A DNA stretch of 12,237 nucleotides from Candidatus Ratteibacteria bacterium. GTDB taxonomy: Bacteria; CAIJMQ01. The position numbers were made by a program, and so were the translations under genes. The notes below the pieces were generated by a model. That model saw only the letters and a program-made list of their open reading frames with translations, was not told the DNA's origin and made no database searches. Below are positions 1 to 5,571 of the stretch, piece after piece. The stretch is taken from positions 1 through 12,237 of the forward strand of contig JAQURI010000030.1 of assembly GCA_028715665.1 (NCBI GenBank). The letters are read 5' to 3'. Position 1 is the stretch's first letter, and every line of letters begins with the position of its first letter.

Positions 1-1
1 C

Positions 2-1162
2 AAGAACTATCATCTGCCCGTCGAAGACATGTTGCTCAACAATACGGAAAACAAAGGTATAGTAAAAATTCCCGCAAAATCCGCAGAATTAGCGCTTTTT
101 GTCATAAGAATGATTCTAAAACACGGAGTTTTTGCCGAAAACATATTAATTCACAGAAAATACGAAAATGTAACAAAAGAACTTCAATGGTTATGTGGAG
201 AAAATACACAAACAGAAGCCTTAAAACTTTTAGAAAACTGGCTACCTTCTATAGGACAGAAATTCTTCATAGATTGCATAAATGCGCTTAAATCGAAGTC
301 CCAATATCTTAAGAGGATAACACTAAGTCACAGAATGCAAGTATACTTGAAAAATTATTCGAGATATCCTTTATGGAAAGCCTCTATTATTGCAAATTAT
401 GTATTTTTAAGTCAGTTGTATAGACGCCATATCTTAAAACAAAGAAATAAACTATTATCATGTAAAGGTTTTATTATCGCATTTATAGGTCCCGATGCTT
501 CCGGAAAATCCACGCTTGCTGGCGAAACGAAAGAATGGTTGGGACAGAATTTTTCAGTATATTTGTTCCATATAGGCAAACCCACTCCTACCCTCTTGAC
601 CATAATACCCAATATAGTTTTGAAAGCCGTTAAAAAATTCTTGCCTAAACGCAAAAAAAACAACATAGAAACCCTCAAACTAAAAAATAAAAAAAATGGA
701 TTAGTGTTGTTTATACATGTTTTGCGCAATCTATTGCTTGCTTTTGACAGGTTCCATCTGCTGAAAAAAACGCAGCAATTAGCCCAAAAAGGCAATATTG
801 TAATTTGTGACAGATACCCTACATCCCAAACAGGAGCAATGGACAGCCCCCGTTTGGCCCCTGCCGATTTCAACAATGTTCCCCTTGTTATTAAAAAATT
901 AATAGATATGGAAAACAAAATTTATATAAAAATCCTACCTCCCGACCTCGCAATTAGCTTAAAAGTTCCACTTGAACTGGCAATTGACCGCAATTTGTCC
1001 AGAAAAAACAAAGAAATTGAAAGTTATCTGCGTACACGACACAATCAATGGAAGAGCCAACTTCATGTCTACAAAAATGTTCATGAAATCCATACAAACA
1101 ACAGTTTTCATGAAACACTTTTAAAAGTAAAAAAAACGGTTTGGGAAAATATTCCCGGCTAA
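2..1162 (+). CDS. Thymidylate-kinase-like P-loop protein of glycan clusters (5' partial)
   Basis: The frame is open from the left window edge, so the true start lies upstream; the ATG at 29 is probably internal, because the codons before it (NYHLPVED) continue plausible protein. Numbered from that ATG, residues 1 to about 145 form a helical N-terminal region. Residues 148-377 form a thymidylate-kinase-like P-loop domain with Walker A GPDASGKST (154-162), a DRY motif (261-263) after a hydrophobic strand, and the PPDLAISLKVP strand followed by the Arg-rich lid (RNLSRKNKE). Canonical dTMP kinases are about 210 residues. This longer two-part form is, from general knowledge of the family, common in polysaccharide clusters, where its substrate is not established. 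It is therefore probably a nucleoside-phosphate or sugar-related kinase rather than the housekeeping Tmk. It ends 9 bp before the next gene and is likely in one operon with it. Fold confidence is high; function is uncertain. Confidence 0.85.
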   Translation, partial: KNYHLPVEDMLLNNTENKGIVKIPAKSAELALFVIRMILKHGVFAENILIHRKYENVTKELQWLCGENTQTEALKLLENWLPSIGQKFFIDCINALKSKSQYLKRITLSHRMQVYLKNYSRYPLWKASIIANYVFLSQLYRRHILKQRNKLLSCKGFIIAFIGPDASGKSTLAGETKEWLGQNFSVYLFHIGKPTPTLLTIIPNIVLKAVKKFLPKRKKNNIETLKLKNKKNGLVLFIHVLRNLLLAFDRFHLLKKTQQLAQKGNIVICDRYPTSQTGAMDSPRLAPADFNNVPLVIKKLIDMENKIYIKILPPDLAISLKVPLELAIDRNLSRKNKEIESYLRTRHNQWKSQLHVYKNVHEIHTNNSFHETLLKVKKTVWENIPG

Positions 1163-1171
1163 TAGTCAAAA

Positions 1172-2359
1172 ATGAAAAAGACCCGCAAAATATTTTATAT
1201 AACCAACACTGACTGGGGATTGTTTAATTTCCGACTTCCTGTGTTAAAAGCATTAAAAAATTCAGGATATGAAGTCGGGGCTATCGCAAAAAAAGGGCAA
1301 TTCTGGGACAAGCTAAAAACTGATATAGATAATTTAATCCCGCTAAATCATTACCGCAAAGGTATTAACCCCATCCGCGACATATTAATGGCAAAAGAAT
1401 TAATTTCTATTTTTATAAAATACAAACCCGATATAGTTCATTTATTCACTGCAAAACCCATTATCTACGGGGCAATAGCAGCCAAAATTGCGCGAATTTC
1501 CATCATTATCGCGACTATTCCGGGCTTGGGAGCGGTCTTTGCCGAGCAAAATGCAAAAATAAAATTTATAAGGAATTTTATAGTAATACCGCTCTATAAA
1601 ATTATAGGGAACCTGTGTAATTTTATGTTTTTTCAAAATGAGGACGATAGAAATTTTTTTATTAGACGGGGAATAATTACCGGTAACAAATCCGATATTA
1701 TTGCGGGTTCGGGGGTAGATACCATTATTTTTTCTCCCGGAAAAGCCGCAGAACAGGACATTATCAAGCTTAAGGAAAAGTTGGAGCTGACTTCGGATAA
1801 TGTAGTTATAATACTTGTTTCCCGAATGCTTTATATTAAAGGTATAGAAGAATACGTCTTTGCGGCAAAAAAAGTAAGAGATACATACCCCAAAGCGATT
1901 TTTCTTCTCGTAGGACCTCAAGACCGGGAAAATCCTTCGGCTATTTCCAGCGGACAACTTAAAAAATGGACTGATAGTGAATATATACGGTATTTGGGGA
2001 AACGTGACGATATAAGAAACCTGCTTGAAATATCGGATATTGCGGTTTTACCGTCTCACGGGGGCGAAGGGGTCCCTAAATTCCTATTGGAAGCCGCCGC
2101 AATGGGCAAAGCTATTGTGACCACCGATGTTCACGGTTGTAAAGATATAGTCAAACGAGATAGAACGGGCATATTGATAAAACCTAAGGATAGCTTCCGA
2201 CTGACTAAAGCCATAATCACATTAATTCAGGATAAATCATTAAGGGAAAAACTCGGAGCAAATGCAAGAGAGTTGGCATTAAAGAAATTTGATATCAAAT
2301 ATGTTATAAATAAGAGTATGAGTAAATATGAAGAATTAGCAAAAAAATCCAAGATATAA
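1172..2359 (+). CDS. GT4-family glycosyltransferase, PglA-like
   Basis: A 395-residue retaining GT-B glycosyltransferase (family GT4), expected at the cytoplasmic face of the inner membrane. The N-terminal acceptor lobe has the motif HLFTAKPIIYGAIAA (90-104) followed by IPGLG (116-120), a pattern shared with the PglA/CapM group that extends polyprenyl-diphosphate-linked monosaccharides. The donor lobe has SRMLYIKGIEEYV (217-229) and the family EX7E motif EGVPKFLLE (299-307), followed by VTTDVHGCKDIV. Length is normal. No Shine-Dalgarno site is visible before the ATG; the preceding gene ends 9 bp upstream. The stop overlaps the next gene's start (TAATG), which implies translational coupling to the phosphoglycosyltransferase, so it may add the second sugar after that enzyme loads the first. 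Donor sugar cannot be read from the sequence. Confidence 0.9.
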   Translation: MKKTRKIFYITNTDWGLFNFRLPVLKALKNSGYEVGAIAKKGQFWDKLKTDIDNLIPLNHYRKGINPIRDILMAKELISIFIKYKPDIVHLFTAKPIIYGAIAAKIARISIIIATIPGLGAVFAEQNAKIKFIRNFIVIPLYKIIGNLCNFMFFQNEDDRNFFIRRGIITGNKSDIIAGSGVDTIIFSPGKAAEQDIIKLKEKLELTSDNVVIILVSRMLYIKGIEEYVFAAKKVRDTYPKAIFLLVGPQDRENPSAISSGQLKKWTDSEYIRYLGKRDDIRNLLEISDIAVLPSHGGEGVPKFLLEAAAMGKAIVTTDVHGCKDIVKRDRTGILIKPKDSFRLTKAIITLIQDKSLREKLGANARELALKKFDIKYVINKSMSKYEELAKKSKI

Positions 2360-3762
2360 TGAAATATTTGCTGAATATACCTGACAATAGAAGGAAATTT
2401 ATCCTGTTTTTGGGCGACATCTTGGCAATCGTCATAATGGGATTGGCAACTTTGTCGTTATTTGACTTCCTTAAATCCAATCAAATATTCTCTGACATAC
2501 TGAAAAGACCCCTGAATCTATATACAGTTTCACCCTTCCCTATTATTTACCTGATAATGCTCTACGCATTCGGGATGTATGAAACAAAAGAAAAAAGAGG
2601 AAAATTACAACTTGTTATATCATTATTCAGCGTAGCTTCTCTTTCGTTTTTCATTATGCTTGCTTTGGCAAAAATACTACGGATGAACAAAACTTCTATC
2701 TTATATTTACTCGTTTTCTTTGTGTTTTCCGTTATTATCCTTTATTTATGGCGGCAGATATTTATTAACGCATTTTTAACATCGGATTATTTTAAAAAGA
2801 GACTTTTTTTTATAGGAAGCGATACCCTGACACAACAAATATTAAGTGAAATAACTTCGTCTGATTACGAAGTTGTAGGAATTATGGGGCGGGAAGGTTC
2901 CGATATCGGCACATACGAAAAAGGATTAAAAATCGTAAGCACAGGGAAAAATTTGGGGCACCTGATACAGTCTAAAAATATAAAAACTCTTGTGCTGTCG
3001 TTAGATATCCAATTGCCTCTACCTATTATAAAAAAAATATATGAGTACAGATTCAAAGGAATTGACGTATTTAGAAGCGACCATTTTTATGAAATCGCCA
3101 ATAGAAAATTTGCCATAGAACAATATCTGAAAAACGGCAATATTCCTTTTCTGGGGATAGAAACTTTCATAAGCCCCGTCTTTAAAAATATTAAAAAACT
3201 TATAGATTTCTTAGGGGCTTTGATAAGCATAATAATACTTTCACCGATATTTATAATCACTTCTCTTTTAATAAAATTGACTTCTAAAGGCCCGGTTTTT
3301 TATTTACAGGAAAGAATTGGTTTCCAAGAAAAACCTTTTAAGTTTATTAAATTCAGGACGATGATTTATGGGGCGGAAAAACACAGCGGTCCGCAATGGG
3401 CCAGTGAAAATGATAACAGGGTCACCCTAATGGGCAAACTATTAAGGAAAACCAATTTGGACGAATTACCGCAACTAATAAACATATTAAAAGGAGAACT
3501 AAGTTTTGTGGGACCCCGACCGATACGAAAACATTTTGTAGATATCATTGAACAAGAGATGCCCTTTTATTCCCTGCGATTCAGCATTAAACCGGGGCTT
3601 ACCGGATGGGCACAGGTAAATTACGGATATGGTGGTTCTATAGAAGGTCATATAGAAAAATTCAAATATGACCTGTATTATTTTCGGCATGCATCCCTTT
3701 TTCTGGATTTATTTATTATTCTTAAAACCTTGCAAAAGATAGTTTGCAGACCGTCTTATTGA
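2359..3762 (+). CDS. Polyprenyl glycosylphosphotransferase (WbaP/EpsE type)
   Basis: A 467-residue membrane enzyme that transfers a sugar-1-phosphate from a UDP-sugar to polyprenyl phosphate, the first committed step of O-antigen, capsule or exopolysaccharide assembly. About four transmembrane helices are seen near residues 13-35, 57-75, 85-105 and 112-132. A Rossmann-like middle domain follows (RLFFIGSDTLTQQ, about 148-260). The C-terminal bacterial sugar transferase domain starts with the membrane helix at 282-306, then GPVFYLQERIG, KFIKFRTM, the catalytic Asp-Glu pair in TNLDELPQL (368-369), LSFVGPRP (381-388) and KPGLTGWAQVNYG (411-423). All expected motifs are intact and the length is typical of the long PGT subfamily. 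The ATG overlaps the preceding stop by one base. The sugar is probably a hexose or HexNAc phosphate, but the sequence does not show which. Confidence 0.95.
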   Translation: MKYLLNIPDNRRKFILFLGDILAIVIMGLATLSLFDFLKSNQIFSDILKRPLNLYTVSPFPIIYLIMLYAFGMYETKEKRGKLQLVISLFSVASLSFFIMLALAKILRMNKTSILYLLVFFVFSVIILYLWRQIFINAFLTSDYFKKRLFFIGSDTLTQQILSEITSSDYEVVGIMGREGSDIGTYEKGLKIVSTGKNLGHLIQSKNIKTLVLSLDIQLPLPIIKKIYEYRFKGIDVFRSDHFYEIANRKFAIEQYLKNGNIPFLGIETFISPVFKNIKKLIDFLGALISIIILSPIFIITSLLIKLTSKGPVFYLQERIGFQEKPFKFIKFRTMIYGAEKHSGPQWASENDNRVTLMGKLLRKTNLDELPQLINILKGELSFVGPRPIRKHFVDIIEQEMPFYSLRFSIKPGLTGWAQVNYGYGGSIEGHIEKFKYDLYYFRHASLFLDLFIILKTLQKIVCRPSY

Positions 3763-3780
3763 AAACCCTTAACTCTCAAA

Positions 3781-4920
3781 ATGTACAATGTTATTGTAAT
3801 AGGAGCAGGCCCTTGCGGGTCTGTAGCAGCAAAAGAATCGGCAATCTGTAAATTAAATACCCTTTTAGTAGACAGGAAGAAACATATAGGAAGGCCTGTA
3901 CACTGTACCGGCCTTATCAGCAAAAGAACGGTAGAAACGCTCAAAATAAGCCAAAATTCCATCTTAAATGAAATAAAAGGGGCATATATCTACTCTCCGA
4001 ATAACAAAAGAATTACCATAAATGCCGAAGAAATTAAAGCTTATGTGGTAGATAGAGAGACCTTTGACAAGGAACTCTTGCAGGAAGCAAAGAAAAAAGG
4101 TGTAGAGATTCAACTGGAAACTGAAGCAACAAATATAACAGGCAATACAATAACAGTTAAGCGTAAAGGAAAAGAAATTAAATTAAAATCAGATGTTTTT
4201 ATAGGTGCTTACGGCGCCAGATACAGCAAAAATAATTCATTCACAAAATTACCTCCACCTAAAAAAATCTTATATGGACTTCAAACAATTGCTCACCATA
4301 GTTCAATCGATAGAAACTTTGTAGAACTTTTTTTCGGTTCCGATTATTCGGATTGCTTCTTTGGTTGGGCAGTGCCTATGGATAAAAAGAACGCAAAAAT
4401 CGGACTTGCTTGCTCTAATGCCATTTTGGCAAAGAAAGGGATAAGGAATTTGCTTCAACAGTTGAAATGCAATTCTTACGAAAATCCAATAGCAGGAATC
4501 ATCCCGATAGGGGCTGTATCTACTACCGTTAAAGATAATATACTTGTTTGCGGGGATGCGGCCGCCCAAGCGAAACCTACATCAGGCGGAGGCATTTACA
4601 CCGGAACTTTATGCGCCAAAATAGCGGCAAAAACAATAGCAGGATATATTGAAAGCAAAAATTCCCTGACAGAATACGAGCAAAGTTGGAGAAAGAAAAT
4701 AGGAAAAGAACTCAAGGCAGGTATGTTGGCCCACCAAATACTGACACGCTTAAGCGATAACCAATTAAATCAAATATTCGGTGTTCTTTCAAAGCCCGGC
4801 AATATAACCGCAATTAAAAAAATAGGAGATATTGACTATCCTTCCCTTTTAATAAAAAATTTTGCCTCTACTTTGAAATGGGGAAAAATAATCCGCTTTT
4901 TCCTTGCTTCTTTATCTTGA
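3781..4920 (+). CDS. Geranylgeranyl-reductase-family FAD oxidoreductase
   Basis: A 379-residue flavoprotein. The N terminus is a dinucleotide-binding fold, VIVIGAGPCGSVAA (4-17), with the acidic strand end LLVDRKK (28-34). The motif GRPVHCTGLIS (37-47) is characteristic of the geranylgeranyl reductase family, as is a strand ending in GAYGARYS (142-149). The substrate-side segment YSDCFFGWAVP (189-199) occupies the position of the family's YxWxFP region. The second FAD motif is LVCGDAAAQAKPTSGGGIYTG (255-275). Known relatives saturate isoprenoid double bonds, as in chlorophyll and archaeal lipid synthesis, but many bacterial members are uncharacterised. It lies 18 bp after a polyprenyl-phosphate-using transferase, so an isoprenoid carrier lipid is a plausible substrate, by inference. 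No Shine-Dalgarno site precedes the ATG. It is the last gene of the plus-strand set. Family call is firm; substrate unknown. Confidence 0.88.
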   Translation: MYNVIVIGAGPCGSVAAKESAICKLNTLLVDRKKHIGRPVHCTGLISKRTVETLKISQNSILNEIKGAYIYSPNNKRITINAEEIKAYVVDRETFDKELLQEAKKKGVEIQLETEATNITGNTITVKRKGKEIKLKSDVFIGAYGARYSKNNSFTKLPPPKKILYGLQTIAHHSSIDRNFVELFFGSDYSDCFFGWAVPMDKKNAKIGLACSNAILAKKGIRNLLQQLKCNSYENPIAGIIPIGAVSTTVKDNILVCGDAAAQAKPTSGGGIYTGTLCAKIAAKTIAGYIESKNSLTEYEQSWRKKIGKELKAGMLAHQILTRLSDNQLNQIFGVLSKPGNITAIKKIGDIDYPSLLIKNFASTLKWGKIIRFFLASLS

Positions 4921-4938
4921 AACTTTATTAAAAGTTTC
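4919..4938 (+). terminator. Weak hairpin at the end of the plus-strand genes
   Basis: A perfect 8-bp palindrome (GAAACTTT, loop ATTA, AAAGTTTC) begins inside the stop codon of the flavoprotein gene. It is AT-rich and no T-run follows on either strand, so it is at best a weak intrinsic terminator. Its position between converging genes suggests it may help end transcripts from both sides. Confidence 0.3.
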
Positions 4939-4942
4939 TCCA

Positions 4943-4976
4943 ATTCCCTCGTGAAAGAAGATGGCTACTAAAACCC
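4943..4976 (+). repeat. Left arm of inverted repeat around the small secreted-protein gene
   Basis: This 34-nt segment matches the reverse complement of 5476-5510. The core, GTGAAAGA then AGATGGCTACTAAA, aligns with 21 of 22 bases identical across one 2-nt gap. CCC matches again after one mismatch, and an imperfect ATTC/CTC-like extension lies on the outer side. The arm lies just after the stop of the minus-strand gene it flanks and is probably transcribed with it. Confidence 0.75.
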
Positions 4977-4981
4977 CTCCA

Positions 4982-5431
4982 TTATAAAGGGTCGACGTTA
5001 GGTATACTTTTAAGAACTTCTTTCCCGTCCGCAGAACCAATAAAGTTAATAAACTTCTGGAGTTCGGGAGACATTCTTGCAGCTGCTATACCATAAGTGT
5101 TATAACGAACGATCTTGCCATCTCTCATAACAACTCTTTTTGCAACAGGCGTGAATTTCAATACATCTGTTTTCAATTTCTTATAGTACTGGTCTGTTAC
5201 CATTACAGCGTCTGCTTCTCCGGCCAAAACATGGTCCTGGGCTTTATAGAGCATATTGAACTCGATCTTTACTACAGCTCCAGGATTTTTGTCCATATAC
5301 ACGCGGCTAAGAGCTGTCAGGACATCACCTACTGGAATTGAACCCTTCAACACTATTTCGGCTTGTGCCGAAACAGCGCCAACAATAAAAACCAACGCGA
5401 GCATCACAGCCCACAGTGACACTTTTTTCAT
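4982..5431 (-). CDS. Small secreted PstS-like substrate-binding protein (single lobe)
   Basis: A 149-residue protein with a clear Sec signal peptide (MKKVSLWAVMLALVFIVGAVSAQA, cleavage expected after residue 24), so periplasmic or exported. The mature part reads like the first lobe of a PstS/PBP-like domain: strand EIVLKGSIPVGDVLTAL (25-41), VYMDKNPGAVVKIEF (44-58), then GEADAVMVTD (71-80), and finally a C-terminal helix SPELQKFINFIGSADGKEVL (121-140), as at the end of ABC binding proteins. Full binding proteins are about 250-330 residues; the second lobe appears absent and no frameshift is evident. The ATG has a perfect AAGGAGG five bases upstream, unlike most genes here. GC is about 42% by hand count, somewhat above the neighbours. 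No permease or ATPase partner is adjacent. It may bind an anion or serve a structural or sensing role; the ligand is unknown. Confidence 0.8.
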   Translation of the reverse strand: MKKVSLWAVMLALVFIVGAVSAQAEIVLKGSIPVGDVLTALSRVYMDKNPGAVVKIEFNMLYKAQDHVLAGEADAVMVTDQYYKKLKTDVLKFTPVAKRVVMRDGKIVRYNTYGIAAARMSPELQKFINFIGSADGKEVLKSIPNVDPL

Positions 5432-5436
5432 ACAAC

Positions 5437-5443
5437 CCTCCTT
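5437..5443 (-). promoter_or_regulatory. Perfect Shine-Dalgarno site of the small secreted-protein gene
   Basis: AAGGAGG on the minus strand lies five bases before the ATG at 5431. It fixes the start, which also gives an intact signal peptide. Most other genes in the window show no recognisable site, so this gene looks set for high translation. Confidence 0.85.
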
Positions 5444-5468
5444 TTTTCACCCTTTTAATTAATTAATA

Positions 5469-5490
5469 TAGCTACGGGATTTAGTAGCCA
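5469..5490 (-). promoter_or_regulatory. Possible leader hairpin in the 5' untranslated region
   Basis: On the minus strand TGGCTAC (5490-5484) can pair with GTAGCTA (5475-5469) around an 8-base loop, giving a 7-bp stem with one G-U pair. It overlaps the conserved core of the right inverted-repeat arm, so this local hairpin would compete with pairing between the two arms. It matches no riboswitch class I recognise. Confidence 0.3.
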
Positions 5491-5510
5491 CCTTCTCTTT
5501 CACTGAGAAT
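5476..5510 (-). repeat. Right arm of inverted repeat around the small secreted-protein gene
   Basis: Read on the minus strand, this 35-nt segment repeats the 4943-4976 arm: GTGAAAGA, an extra GA, then AGGTGGCTACTAAA and CCC. It begins at about the predicted transcription start (near 5511), so it would form the first part of the 5' untranslated RNA. The two arms are about 500 bp apart with only the small gene and its leader between them. Confidence 0.75.
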
Positions 5511-5517
5511 CATACGC

Positions 5518-5546
5518 AATATATAAGATTACTAAATAAAAGTCAA
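5518..5546 (-). promoter_or_regulatory. Sigma70-type promoter for the small secreted-protein gene
   Basis: The minus strand carries TTGACT (5546-5541), exactly 17 bases, then TATATT (5523-5518): five of six matches to each consensus hexamer with ideal spacing. Transcription would start near 5511, about 80 bases before the ATG. A second TTGACA (5559-5554) lies 13 bp upstream; it could be an alternative -35 box or half of a direct-repeat operator. The promoter lies outside the inverted repeat, in the gap after the ABC exporter gene. Confidence 0.65.
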
Positions 5547-5571
5547 TACCCCGTGTCAAGATAAAAAATTT

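Noticed and set aside
412..918. Long minus-strand open frame of 168 codons
   Set aside because: It lies wholly inside the kinase-like gene on the opposite strand, has no recognisable protein pattern, and the plus-strand frame carries clear motifs.
1442..1957. Minus-strand open frame of 171 codons
   Set aside because: It is a shadow of the PglA-like GT4 gene, with a composition rich in Tyr, Asn and Arg as expected of antisense reading of AT-rich DNA and no family motif.
4919..4938. Strong intrinsic terminator
   Set aside because: The stem is perfect but AT-rich and no T-run follows on either strand, so it is listed only as a weak candidate.
5256..5462. Plus-strand open frame crossing the start of the small secreted-protein gene
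   Set aside because: It is antisense to a gene with a promoter, a perfect ribosome site and a signal peptide; its own sequence shows nothing recognisable.
5469..5510. Riboswitch such as the cyclic-di-GMP class in the small gene's leader
   Set aside because: The GGTGGCTAC hairpin is superficially reminiscent, but the paired conserved halves of that class are absent and the leader is only about 80 bases.
4930..5515. Insertion sequence with a transposase
   Set aside because: The inverted repeats bracket only a secreted-protein gene; no transposase and no convincing target-site duplication is present.
5541..5559. Pho box upstream of the PstS-like gene
   Set aside because: Pho boxes repeat with an 11-bp period and a CTGTCAT-like core; here the TTGAC copies are 13 bp apart and lack that core.
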